Assembly: GCF_015752285.1 (NCBI RefSeq) | Contig: NZ_JADOUY010000004.1 | Coordinates: 457,055-521,054 of the forward strand | From: Mycetocola_A sp015752285 | GTDB lineage: Bacteria > Actinomycetota > Actinomycetes > Actinomycetales > Microbacteriaceae | Length of the DNA: 64,000 nucleotides | Direction: 5' to 3' | Part shown: one piece after another, positions 43,854-52,746 of the stretch | Layout of the letters: every line of letters begins with the position of its first letter | Position numbering within the stretch: the first letter of the stretch is position 1 | Notes under the pieces: generated by a model | Database searches by the model: none | The model's input: only the letters and a program-made list of their open reading frames with translations | Told to the model about the DNA's origin: nothing | Translations under genes and position numbers: made by a program

Positions 43854-44244
43854 ACAGCGCATCGACGGTCGCGGTCAGAACGATCCCCGCGACGCGGTGC
43901 GCAAGGTCCGGATCAGTGGTCACGAGGGCGTCACCCTGCAGCTGGGTCAGGGCGACGTATTCTGCGTCGTATGTGGAGGTCCAGCCCAGCTGATTCGCGA
44001 CATCCCAGGCTGTGCGACGCAGCACGGCGTCGCCGAGCAGCCGAAGAGGCAGCCGACCGATCCGGGACAGCTGCGCGCGGGCTGACGTCTCGTCGAGGTC
44101 GCCTCGGCTGACGGACTCGTGCAGCAGCGACAGCGTCTGTGACCGGATCAGGGTCGGGGCGAGCAGCTCGTGGGTGCCAGCCACGTCGAGCTCAGAGCCG
44201 ATCACATGGAGAAGCGCTCCGGCATCGACGACGAACCTGGTCAT
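43843..44244 (-). CDS. PIN-domain protein, VapC-like, no visible antitoxin
   Basis: This 133-residue PIN protein has the first acidic residue in RFVVDAGALLHVIG, a conserved glutamate in LLHESVSRG, and the paired aspartates in TYDAEYVALT and LVTTDPDLA. These are Mg2+-dependent ribonuclease ligands. ATG 44244 has GGAGG six bases upstream. VapC toxins are normally preceded by a vapB antitoxin gene; here the preceding gene is a membrane protein and the 85-base gap has no small coding frame. It may be a housekeeping PIN nuclease or an orphan toxin. Confidence 0.82.
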   Translation of the reverse strand: MTRFVVDAGALLHVIGSELDVAGTHELLAPTLIRSQTLSLLHESVSRGDLDETSARAQLSRIGRLPLRLLGDAVLRRTAWDVANQLGWTSTYDAEYVALTQLQGDALVTTDPDLAHRVAGIVLTATVDALFRP

Positions 44245-44329
44245 GGCCACCTCCGTGTGGGTTGCCATCACGATAGGACTGCATCATCGCCGCTGGCCAG
44301 CTCTGACCGCCACAGGGGAATTGTTCGGG

Positions 44330-44617
44330 TCAGCCGCCGAGGGCGACGAGTCGACGCTGGTCGCCCGTCTTGCGCGCACGACCGAGAGTGATGTCGACGA
44401 CGGCGGCGACGACGGTGGCGGACACGATGGTGACGGCCCAGATCCAGCCGCCGTCCCATGCCCAGCCGAGCCAGGTCAGGCCGACCCAGACAATGGCCGC
44501 GGCTACGCCGCCGACGGCGGGAGTCAGCAGGATGCCGTGCGTCCCGCGCCACGGCAGGGCGTAGTGCGCGCCGATGCCTGCCGCGACGCCGAACAGAACG
44601 ATGAAGAGGAGCTCCAC
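44330..44617 (-). CDS. Small membrane protein (Rv3209-like position)
   Basis: This 95-residue protein has three hydrophobic segments (ELLFIVLFGVAAGIGAHYALP, ILLTPAVGGVAAAIVWVGLTWLGW, IWAVTIVSATVVAAVVDITLG) and a basic tail. GTG 44617 has AAGGG upstream; longer starts would run through the DUF3107 gene. It begins 10 bases after that gene and is probably co-transcribed. No function is known. Confidence 0.78.
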   Translation of the reverse strand: MELLFIVLFGVAAGIGAHYALPWRGTHGILLTPAVGGVAAAIVWVGLTWLGWAWDGGWIWAVTIVSATVVAAVVDITLGRARKTGDQRRLVALGG

Positions 44618-44627
44618 GGAGAAACCC

Positions 44628-44852
44628 TTAGCCGACGAAGCCGATGCGGCGGGCTTCTTCGCTGCCGACTTCGACGTAGGCGAGTCCGGCGGTCGGGACG
44701 ATGTAGAGACGTCCCTTGTCATCGGAGAGGGTGAAGTAGCTGTTGTCGGAACCCAGCGCGTCTGAGACCGTTTTCTCGATGTCAGAGGGGGACTGCGACG
44801 ACTCGAAGCTGAGCTCGCGGCCGCTGTTGGTAATACCGATTCGGATCTCCAC
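44628..44852 (-). CDS. DUF3107 protein (TB9.4/Rv3208A-like)
   Basis: This 74-residue protein begins MEIRIGITNSGRELSFES and ends RIGFVG, a complete DUF3107 pattern. GTG 44852 has AAGGAAAGG upstream and removes a non-homologous 31-residue extension. In M. tuberculosis the homologue is a small secreted or cytosolic antigen of unknown role (from memory). It heads a minus-strand operon with the small membrane protein and perhaps the PIN gene, and is divergent from adnA. Confidence 0.9.
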   Translation of the reverse strand: MEIRIGITNSGRELSFESSQSPSDIEKTVSDALGSDNSYFTLSDDKGRLYIVPTAGLAYVEVGSEEARRIGFVG

Positions 44853-44982
44853 GTAAAGCACCTTTCCTTGCGTTACGGCCAACATTACGGCAGTTGCCCC
44901 GAGGCTCTCGACCGTCGGCACTCGCCGAGAGCGAACACGGTTCACCCCGGCGCGCGAGACCGCGGATGTCGGTGGGTCGCGC

Positions 44983-44988
44983 TAACTT
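44983..44988 (+). promoter_or_regulatory. -10 box TAACTT of adnA, apparently leaderless
   Basis: TAACTT ends seven bases before the GTG at 44996; no ribosome site is present. Confidence 0.45.
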
Positions 44989-44995
44989 TGCTGAC

Positions 44996-47900
44996 GTGAC
45001 CATCAGGGGATTCCGCGCTTCGAGCCGCTCGACGGCAGCATCCCCCTCGATCGTTCCCGACGCCGCGCAGCAGGCGGTTCTCGACCTCGCAGACGGCGCC
45101 AGTGCGGCCGTTGCCGGTGCGCCGGGCACCGGCAAGACCTCCACCGCCGTCGAGCTCGTCGCCGATCGCATCATCTTTCGCGACTACGAGCCGCACGAAG
45201 TCCTCGTGCTTGCGCCCAACCGCCGCGCCGCCGCAGCCCTCCGCGACCGACTGGCTCTGCGCGTCGCCGTCCCGACCAACGGGCCTCTCGCCCGCACCCT
45301 CAGCTCCCTCGCATTCCAGATCGTCGGCGCGCGAGCGTCGTTGGAGGGGAGGGATGCCCCGCGGCTGCTCACCGGAGCCGAGCAAGACACGATCATCGCC
45401 GAACTGCTGGCCGGCCACGAGATCGACGGCACCGGCCCGGCCTGGCCAGATCCCCTCGTGCCCGAGGTGAGACGACTCACCGGCTTCCGGACCGAGCTCC
45501 GGGAACTCATGATGCGCACGGTCGAATCCGGACTCCGCCCCGATTCACTCGCCAGGCTCGGCGTGCAGCACTCCCGCAAGGAGTGGGTTGCCGCCGGTCG
45601 TTTCATGGCCGAATACGAACAGGTGATCGACAGTTTCGGCGTCGACCATCTCGATTCGGCCGAGCTGGTGGCCCAGGCCACAGCCGAACTGAACCGGGGC
45701 TTCGGTCTCGACGGTCTCCGGCTCCTTGTGGTCGATGATTTTCAGGAACAGGGTCCATCGGCGACGACTCTTTTCCGCGCCCTGGCCAGCCGAGGGGTCG
45801 CGATCGTCGCGTTCGGTGACCCCGACGTGGCCTCGAGCACCTTCCGTGGGTCAGACCCGGCCGCCCTCGCCGGCCTCGGCACCGGACTCGGCGTCGACGT
45901 GACCCGGCTCGATCTCGGCACGGTGTACCGGCACGGAGCCGGCATCCGCACGCTCGTCGGCGAAGTCACCACACGCGTCGGAACCGCTGGCGCCGTGACC
46001 CACCGATCCGCTCAAGCAGCCCCGGTGACCGACTTCGAACTCGGAACGGTGCCACCGATCGTGCGGGTCGACGCGGCGTCGACGGCAGCGGAGCACCAGC
46101 GCATCGCTCGCATCCTGCGCGAGCATCACCTGTTCGGTGGCATCCCGTGGTCGCGCCTTGCCGTGATCGTCCGGTCAGGTGCCACCATCCCGGTTCTCGA
46201 CCGTGCGCTGTCGCTGGCTGAGGTTCCGACGACGGTTCCATCAGGGGGCCGTACACTCCGCACCGAGTTCGCCTCGGCGCAGCTTCTCACGCCGGTCGCG
46301 TTCATCCTGGGCCGGCTCGATCCGACGGCAGACCTCGTGACCTCGATGCTCACCGGACCCTTGTGCGGGCTCGACGGCATCTCGCTGCGGCGCGTGCGGC
46401 GGGCACTTCGGCACGAGGAACTCGCCGGTGACGGCAACCGGTCAGGCGACGAACTCCTGCTCGAAGCCGTCGAACGCCCCGGCCGGTTCGCCACGATCGA
46501 CTCCGCCGCTGCGCGCTCAGCGGGTCGGTTCGCCCAGACCCTCGCAGACGCCCGCGCCGCTGCGGAGGCGGGGGCGAGCATCGAGGAGCTGCTCTGGCTG
46601 TTCTGGGAGAAGAGTGGTCTCGGCGCGTCGTGGTCGGCGCAGGCGCTCGGATCCGGGCTCTCCGCCGACGAAGCCAATCGTCACCTCGACAGCGTGATGG
46701 CCCTGTTCACGGCGGCCAAACGCTTCGCCGAGCGGCATCCGGCCGAGCCGGCCGGGCGGTTCATCGATGAGGTGCTGTCGTCCGAGGTCCCCGAAGACTC
46801 CCTGACGCCGCAGGCAGCGGCAGACGCCGTCTTCATCGGCACCCCGAGCTCGGTGGTCGGGAGCGAGTTCGACGTCGTCGTCGTCGCCGGTCTCCAGGAC
46901 GGTGCCTGGCCGAACCCTCAGCTGCGCGGCTCGCTGCTCTACCCGCAGCAGCTCAGCCAGCTTGCCGCAGGCCTTCCGGTCGCCGACCTGGACGCGCGTG
47001 CCGAGGTCCTTTCCGACGAACTGCGGATGTTTGCACTCGCGGTCTCGCGGGCGCGCGTCCAGATCGTCGTCACCGCGACCGTCAACGAGAATGAGCAGCC
47101 GTCAGCGTTTCTGCGCTTTCCTTCTCTTCGAGCCGTCGAACCGGTGTCGGCGAGCGACGCGCAGCATCCGCTGTCCCTCCGGGGGATGGTGGGAGCCCTT
47201 CGACGCCGGCTGGTGACAACCGGAGACATCCACGCCGCGAATGCGCTCGCCCGCCTCGCTGCCGAAGGAGTGCCTGGCGCTGACCCTGACGACTGGTACG
47301 GACTGCTCGATCCCTCGACAACAGCCCCGCTCGTCGATCTCACCGCTTCGGATGCCGTCGTTCCCGTCTCGCCGTCCAAACTCGAGACGTTCGAGAAATC
47401 GGGACTGGCCTGGTTCATCGACACCATGGCCGCAGCACCCTCCGGGCTTGCCGCAGGCATCGGGACCGTCGTCCACACAGCACTCGAACGCGCCGGGACC
47501 ATCCCGACCGATCAGATCACCGCTGACGACATCAGCGTCGAACGGCTCTGGCAGCACATCGACGAACACTGGTCCGAGTTGTACTTCGAGGCCCCGTGGC
47601 TGGCGGAACGCCAGCGTCGTCTGACCCATCGCCTCGTCGAGGGCCTGTCGGAATACCTCCACGACTTCCGCGATGCCGGCGGCGAGACGATCAGCGCAGA
47701 GGGGACATTCTCGGTGACGCTCGGCCAGGTGCGCCTGTCCGGCACGATCGACCGGGTGGAACGGCTCCCGAGCGGAGAGGTCGTCATCGTCGACCTCAAG
47801 ACAGGAAAGACCGCACCGTCGCGGTCGAAGGTCGACGAGAACCCGCAGCTCGGCGGGTATCAGCTGGCGCTCGCGGCCGGGGCGATCGAAGGCACGGAGC

Positions 47901-48145
47901 CGGGGGACCGGTCCGGCGGGGCGACACTGCTCTACGTCTCCGGCGGTGTCCGGGGCAAGGGCTATCGTGTGCTGACCCAGCAGCCGATGACGTTCGACGA
48001 GCGAGATGCATTCACTCAGCGGGTCGAGAGCGCCGGGCGTGGGATGGCTGCAGCCGAGTTCACCGGCAACCCGAATCTCGATGAGCGCGATCCGAAGGCC
48101 GCGTCGATGTACCGGATTCACCTCGTTGCGGCGGTGAGCGCATGA
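44996..48145 (+). CDS. adnA: AdnA-like helicase-nuclease subunit (UvrD-like plus PD-(D/E)XK)
   Basis: This 1049-residue protein matches AdnA in size and order. Walker A is GAPGTGKT (about residues 41-48). The Walker B position reads LLVVDDFQEQ instead of the DExxD of active UvrD motors. Motif IV-VI remnants follow, and a C-terminal RecB-like nuclease has GTIDRVERL...VIVDLKTGK. With AdnB it forms the actinobacterial AdnAB end-resection machine, which unwinds and degrades DNA ends for recombination. GTG 44996 is placed by the promoter and gives the expected length. Its TGA overlaps adnB (ATGA). Confidence 0.9.
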   Translation: MTIRGFRASSRSTAASPSIVPDAAQQAVLDLADGASAAVAGAPGTGKTSTAVELVADRIIFRDYEPHEVLVLAPNRRAAAALRDRLALRVAVPTNGPLARTLSSLAFQIVGARASLEGRDAPRLLTGAEQDTIIAELLAGHEIDGTGPAWPDPLVPEVRRLTGFRTELRELMMRTVESGLRPDSLARLGVQHSRKEWVAAGRFMAEYEQVIDSFGVDHLDSAELVAQATAELNRGFGLDGLRLLVVDDFQEQGPSATTLFRALASRGVAIVAFGDPDVASSTFRGSDPAALAGLGTGLGVDVTRLDLGTVYRHGAGIRTLVGEVTTRVGTAGAVTHRSAQAAPVTDFELGTVPPIVRVDAASTAAEHQRIARILREHHLFGGIPWSRLAVIVRSGATIPVLDRALSLAEVPTTVPSGGRTLRTEFASAQLLTPVAFILGRLDPTADLVTSMLTGPLCGLDGISLRRVRRALRHEELAGDGNRSGDELLLEAVERPGRFATIDSAAARSAGRFAQTLADARAAAEAGASIEELLWLFWEKSGLGASWSAQALGSGLSADEANRHLDSVMALFTAAKRFAERHPAEPAGRFIDEVLSSEVPEDSLTPQAAADAVFIGTPSSVVGSEFDVVVVAGLQDGAWPNPQLRGSLLYPQQLSQLAAGLPVADLDARAEVLSDELRMFALAVSRARVQIVVTATVNENEQPSAFLRFPSLRAVEPVSASDAQHPLSLRGMVGALRRRLVTTGDIHAANALARLAAEGVPGADPDDWYGLLDPSTTAPLVDLTASDAVVPVSPSKLETFEKSGLAWFIDTMAAAPSGLAAGIGTVVHTALERAGTIPTDQITADDISVERLWQHIDEHWSELYFEAPWLAERQRRLTHRLVEGLSEYLHDFRDAGGETISAEGTFSVTLGQVRLSGTIDRVERLPSGEVVIVDLKTGKTAPSRSKVDENPQLGGYQLALAAGAIEGTEPGDRSGGATLLYVSGGVRGKGYRVLTQQPMTFDERDAFTQRVESAGRGMAAAEFTGNPNLDERDPKAASMYRIHLVAAVSA

Positions 48146-51100
48146 CCGCGCCCGTCCGGATGATGTCTGCACGGGAGATCGGGTCGCGGCTGGGGCTCCC
48201 GGAGCCGACCGACGAGCAGGTTGCGGTCATCGAAGCCGACCTCGGTCCTGCCCTCGTCGTCGCCGGCGCCGGAAGCGGCAAGACAGAGACGATGGCGAAC
48301 CGAATCGTGTGGCTCCTCGCGAACGGCAAGGTGCGTGTTCCGGAGATACTCGGCCTCACGTTCACCCGAAAGGCCGCCGGCGAGCTCGCCGAGCGGGTCA
48401 GGGTGCGGATCGGCCAGTTGCAGGATCTCCAGCTCGCTGAGACTCCAGGCACCGCGATCGACGTGCTCGAGGCGCCGACGATCGCCACCTACAATTCGTT
48501 CGCCAGCGGGCTCTTCCGTGAATACGCCCGGCTGATCGGGCGCGAGCCGGACGCCACCGTCCTGACGGAGGCGTCAGCGTGGCGGCTGGCGCGCCGGATT
48601 GTCGTCGAGAGCTCAGACGACCGGCTGGTCGGTCTCGACAAGAGCGTCGATCAGGTCACCGCAGCGGTCGTGTCTCTGAGCCATGCGTTGAGCGACAACG
48701 ACGCAACCGGCCGTGCAGATGACATCCGCTCGTTCGCGACGGAGTTCCACCGGCTGGCCGAACTCCCGCTTTCTGACGGCACATCGCGCAAGTCGTCGTT
48801 CCCCTCGGTGACGTCCGCCGTCGGCGATGTCGACTATCTCGGCATGCTCGTCGACCTGGCCGAACGGTTCGCGGCCGAGAAGCAGCGCCTGGGTTTCGTC
48901 GAGTTCAGCGATCAGGTCAGCCTCGCGCTCGAGATCTGCCGCCGGGTGCCGCGCGTCGTCGACGAATACCGGTCGCGGTTCCGGATGGTCATCCTCGACG
49001 AATACCAGGACACCTCTGTGGTGCAGACGGATCTGCTTGCCCGGTTGTTCTCCAACCAGCCGGTGATGGCCGTCGGTGACCCGAACCAGTCCATCTACGG
49101 CTGGCGCGGTGCGAGCGCGGCGAACCTTGCCCGGTTCTCCAGCGACTTCGCCGACGACCGCACGGCGTCGACGTTCGCCCTCTCGACCAGCTGGCGCAAT
49201 GCAGGAAAAGTCCTCGACGCCGCCAATGCGATCGTTGCGCCTCTTCCGGCGACCCCGCGGGTTCCCGTGCGTCGGCTCACCAGCCCTCCGCACGCCGGGC
49301 AAGGGGAGATCTCGGTCGTGTTCGCAGAGACCGTGGTCGATGAAGCGGATGCCGTCGCCCGCTGGCTCGCAGGCGAACTGGCGCGGCCGTCAGCGTCGGG
49401 CAGGCAGCGGACAGCGGCGATGCTCTGCCGGTCGCTCAAGAAGGTCGACGTGTTCTCCGACGCGCTGAGACGCAACAACGTGCCCTTCCACATTCTGGGG
49501 ATGGCCGGTCTCCTCGAACAGCCGGTGATCGTCGACCTGGTCAGTGCCCTCCGCGTCCTGCATGACCCGACGGCCGGATCCGAACTGATCAGGCTGCTCG
49601 TCGGCGCCCGCTGGCGGATCGGACCCCGTGACATCCAGGCGCTGAACGGGCTTGCGCGGTGGCTCGCCAGCCGCGACCTCGCCCAGCAGCCGATCGCTGA
49701 CGAGATCCGAGAGCGCATCGCGGCGTCTGCGGCCAACGATGACGGCCGATCGATCGTCGACGCACTCGACTTCCTGCAGACCGCCCCAGCGAACCACGGC
49801 GCCCTCCGCGATTTCAGTGCAGAGGGCATCCGTCGGATGCGGCTCGTCGCCCGACAGCTGAACACACTGCGTCGACGTTCCGGCCTCGACCTCTACGACC
49901 TCGTCAACCTCGTCGTGCAGGAGCTCCAGCTCGACATCGAGGTCGCGGCAAACGAGCAGAACCCGCTCGGGCAGGCCAGCCTTGACGCGTTCTCGGAACA
50001 GATCGCCTCGTACCTGTCGGTCGACGAAGGTGCCGGGCTCGGCCCGTTCCTGTCGTGGCTGGCAGAGGCCGAGCGCCGTGAGAACCTCAGCCCGCGGGCC
50101 GAGGATCCCGAACCGGGCACGGTCCAGATCCTCACCATCCACGGTTCGAAAGGTCTGGAGTGGGACAGTGTCGTCGTCCCGCGGATGGTGCAGGACGAAC
50201 TCCCTGGAACCCTGCGCAGTAAACGCGGCTGGACCGCGTTCGGAGAGTTGCCGTACGAGTTCCGTGGCGATCGGAATGAGCTGCCCGCTCTGCCCTGGCG
50301 TGGGGCAGCGACCCAGGCTGATTTCGATGCCGCTTACGTCGCATTCGGTGAGGGTCTCGACGCCCGGAACGCCGAGGAGCAGCGTCGGCTCGCCTACGTC
50401 GCCGTCACCCGGGCGAAAGACGCTCTTCTCGCGAGTGGCTCGTTCTGGGCGACACAGTCGCGCCCCCGACGGCCCGGGATATTTTTGCGTGAGATCGTCG
50501 CTGCCGTCGGCCTCGACGACGACGTGCTCCCCGACGAGTCGGAGTTCGATGAGAACCCGCTCGCCGCCGAGCAGAACGTCGTGGCCTGGCCACTCGATCC
50601 GCTCGGTGCACGCACCGATGCGGTGGAGGCCGCCGCTGCAGCCGTCCGCGACGCCGACCCCGACCTTGCCACGGTCTGGTCGAATGACATCGGCCTGCTC
50701 CTGGCCGAACGCGAGGCCAGGCTGCGTTCAGACGAGTACGTTCCCCTGCCCGACCGGGTCCCCGCTTCACGGTTCAAGGAATACGTCTCGGACGCTCCGG
50801 GGCTGGCGACGAGGATGCGGCGGCCGGTTCCTGAGCGGCCCTACCGCCAGACCCGCCTCGGCACCCTGTTCCACAGCTGGGTCGAGCAGCGAGCCGGAGT
50901 TGCCGGTGGGCAGGAGTCGCTCGACTCGAGCCTGCTCGAACAGGATCTCGACGAGGCTCCGGGAACGCTCCTGCCTCTCGAACAGCGCGAACTCGACGAC
51001 CTCGCGGTCCTGCAGCGCACGTTCGAGGCGTCGGAGTGGGCCGAGCTCCGGCCGGTCGAGGTCGAACGTGAGATCAACTTCGTGCTCGGCCAACAGATCA

Positions 51101-51420
51101 TCATCTGCAAGCTGGATGCCGTGTACGAGCGCGACGGTCGCTACCAGATCGTCGACTGGAAAACGGGAAAAGCGCCGTCAACCGCGGCCGAACTCGATGA
51201 ACGGCAGTACCAGCTCGCCCTCTACCGACTCGCTTTCGCCCAGTGGAAAAAAGTCTCGCCCGACCTCATCGACGCGGTGTTCTACTACGTGGCCGACGAC
51301 CTGGTCCTGCGCCCTGACACCCTCTACTCGGCCGACGAACTCGGTCGCCGCTGGGTCAGGGGAGTGATCTCGCCCGACTCCGCGGCTTCGAGCGCTGAGA
51401 AGTCCAACTCGGCGGTATAA
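48142..51420 (+). CDS. adnB: AdnB-like helicase-nuclease subunit
   Basis: This 1092-residue protein has Walker A GAGSGKTETMANRI (about residue 42) and LTFTRKAAGELAERV. Walker B is intact as VILDEYQDTS, followed by GDPNQSIYGWRG, the motif V region TIHGSKGLEWDSVVVP and motif VI VAVTRAKDAL. The C-terminal nuclease is CKLDAVYERDGRYQIVDWKTGK. The intact motor fits AdnB as the driving helicase of the AdnAB complex. The last 97 bases overlap the convergent phosphotransferase-like gene. Confidence 0.93.
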   Translation: MTAPVRMMSAREIGSRLGLPEPTDEQVAVIEADLGPALVVAGAGSGKTETMANRIVWLLANGKVRVPEILGLTFTRKAAGELAERVRVRIGQLQDLQLAETPGTAIDVLEAPTIATYNSFASGLFREYARLIGREPDATVLTEASAWRLARRIVVESSDDRLVGLDKSVDQVTAAVVSLSHALSDNDATGRADDIRSFATEFHRLAELPLSDGTSRKSSFPSVTSAVGDVDYLGMLVDLAERFAAEKQRLGFVEFSDQVSLALEICRRVPRVVDEYRSRFRMVILDEYQDTSVVQTDLLARLFSNQPVMAVGDPNQSIYGWRGASAANLARFSSDFADDRTASTFALSTSWRNAGKVLDAANAIVAPLPATPRVPVRRLTSPPHAGQGEISVVFAETVVDEADAVARWLAGELARPSASGRQRTAAMLCRSLKKVDVFSDALRRNNVPFHILGMAGLLEQPVIVDLVSALRVLHDPTAGSELIRLLVGARWRIGPRDIQALNGLARWLASRDLAQQPIADEIRERIAASAANDDGRSIVDALDFLQTAPANHGALRDFSAEGIRRMRLVARQLNTLRRRSGLDLYDLVNLVVQELQLDIEVAANEQNPLGQASLDAFSEQIASYLSVDEGAGLGPFLSWLAEAERRENLSPRAEDPEPGTVQILTIHGSKGLEWDSVVVPRMVQDELPGTLRSKRGWTAFGELPYEFRGDRNELPALPWRGAATQADFDAAYVAFGEGLDARNAEEQRRLAYVAVTRAKDALLASGSFWATQSRPRRPGIFLREIVAAVGLDDDVLPDESEFDENPLAAEQNVVAWPLDPLGARTDAVEAAAAAVRDADPDLATVWSNDIGLLLAEREARLRSDEYVPLPDRVPASRFKEYVSDAPGLATRMRRPVPERPYRQTRLGTLFHSWVEQRAGVAGGQESLDSSLLEQDLDEAPGTLLPLEQRELDDLAVLQRTFEASEWAELRPVEVEREINFVLGQQIIICKLDAVYERDGRYQIVDWKTGKAPSTAAELDERQYQLALYRLAFAQWKKVSPDLIDAVFYYVADDLVLRPDTLYSADELGRRWVRGVISPDSAASSAEKSNSAV

Positions 51421-52679
51421 CCGGCGTCACTGCGAGGATCGGTCCGTTTCGCCGACGTGATGTCGATCGGGCCGGTTTCGATGGCATCCGGGTCGAAGGA
51501 ATCCTGCCCACGGGTGGTCTGCGCAGGCTCGGAGGCCCGCTCTCGCCGCGACTCGTCGTCGTTCTCGCCACTCCCCGAGGCCGACTTTCCGGGATCAGTG
51601 CCGAATACCGCCTCGAGTTCGGAACGGTCGTAGCTGTCGGTTTCCATGCCGATGCCAGACGACGCGGAAGCAGCGGAGGTCTGTGGCGTGCGTGTGAGCA
51701 TGGCTTCGACGTCCGAGACAGCCATGATCGGCCCGGTCTCGTTCGACAGCGGATGCATGAGGTCACCGAGCACGTGATCGACGAGCCCGTCGAGCAGGCT
51801 GACCGCGTCATCGGTGATGCTCTTGTCACGGGCGTCCACTCCGTGGAGGAGCCAGCGAGCGAGCTCGAGTTCAGCGTGAAGCATCGAGCGCTGGAGCAGA
51901 AGGTGATCGGGGTTGCGGGTCGACGACGACCGATACGCGGCGAGCACGCTTTCTGCGGCCTCACCGGCGCCGCTGAGCCAGTGCAGGTCCCTGGCCGGGT
52001 CGCCGACGCGGAGGGCATGCCAGCCGAGCACAGCGGTGACGATCGGGCCGACCTCGTGGTCGGTGATGACGAAGGATTCCGCACCGAGCGACCCGTGGAT
52101 GACGGTCGGCTGGAACTGCCACAACCGGTCGTCTGCTGCGGCATCCGTCCACCGCTTGCGCACCGCGGTCGGCAGCAGCCGCGTGGATGCGGCGCGTTCG
52201 ATGACGCTCCTGGCCTCGTTGCGGCACTCGGCCGCCGTGAGGTGGGGGAGCCCGACCTCGGAGACGAATGACCCGGGCAGTGCGTGGATCGCCGCAATGG
52301 CAGCCCCGATCGACGTCGCTGCGCCATCACCGGCCGGAAGTCCGTCGGCGTCGACGCTGTACCCGGGGAGGTACTCGTAGACGACGGCTCGAGTGCCCTG
52401 ATTCGACACCTGGCCGATGACCGAGGGCACATCGAACGGCAGACGACTACGGATGCCTGCTGTCATCGCCTGCAGCGCGATCAGTTCGACAGACTGCTCA
52501 CTTGCGGCACGTTCGTTCGTCGGAACCCTGACAACCAGTTCGCGGTCGTCACCCCTGCGGAGGAGAGCCGAATCGAAGTCACCTGTCCGTCCGTGCCCGA
52601 ACGGTCCTGCGCCGACGATCTGCAGGTCCGCGACGGCTGAGGTAGCCAACGCGGCTAGAGTTAGATGCGATCTGGCCAT
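51324..52679 (-). CDS. Pseudo-phosphotransferase (APH-like fold) with acidic disordered tail
   Basis: This 451-residue protein has an aminoglycoside phosphotransferase/choline-kinase-like body (ELVVRVPTNERAASEQSVELIALQAM, GTRAVVYEYLPGYSVDADGLP, IHALPGSFVSEVGLPHLT). The catalytic HGDxxxxN reads HGSLGAESF and the metal-binding DW reads GW (AVLGWHALRVGDPARDL), so phosphotransfer is unlikely. From about residue 320 it is acidic and Ser/Thr-rich. ATG 52679 sits seven bases after TAACCT. It lies between adnB and nudC; a regulatory or scaffold role is possible but unproven. Confidence 0.82.
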   Translation of the reverse strand: MARSHLTLAALATSAVADLQIVGAGPFGHGRTGDFDSALLRRGDDRELVVRVPTNERAASEQSVELIALQAMTAGIRSRLPFDVPSVIGQVSNQGTRAVVYEYLPGYSVDADGLPAGDGAATSIGAAIAAIHALPGSFVSEVGLPHLTAAECRNEARSVIERAASTRLLPTAVRKRWTDAAADDRLWQFQPTVIHGSLGAESFVITDHEVGPIVTAVLGWHALRVGDPARDLHWLSGAGEAAESVLAAYRSSSTRNPDHLLLQRSMLHAELELARWLLHGVDARDKSITDDAVSLLDGLVDHVLGDLMHPLSNETGPIMAVSDVEAMLTRTPQTSAASASSGIGMETDSYDRSELEAVFGTDPGKSASGSGENDDESRRERASEPAQTTRGQDSFDPDAIETGPIDITSAKRTDPRSDAGYTAELDFSALEAAESGEITPLTQRRPSSSAE

Positions 52680-52686
52680 GGCATCT

Positions 52687-52692
52687 AGGTTA
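52687..52692 (-). promoter_or_regulatory. -10 box TAACCT of the pseudo-phosphotransferase, apparently leaderless
   Basis: On the minus strand TAACCT ends seven bases before the ATG at 52679. Confidence 0.45.
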
Positions 52693-52746
52693 GGTCGCTC
52701 AACCCCGTGGCAGCCATCCGCCACGCCCTTGCAGGTGGGAGTGCTT

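Noticed and set aside
44245..44329. Hidden vapB antitoxin before the PIN gene
   Set aside because: The 85-base gap is too short for an antitoxin and has no start with a ribosome site in a continuous frame.
52678..52746. NudC start at ATG 52678
   Set aside because: It would share bases with the divergent ATG 52679 and its promoter, and adds 23 residues without NudC similarity.
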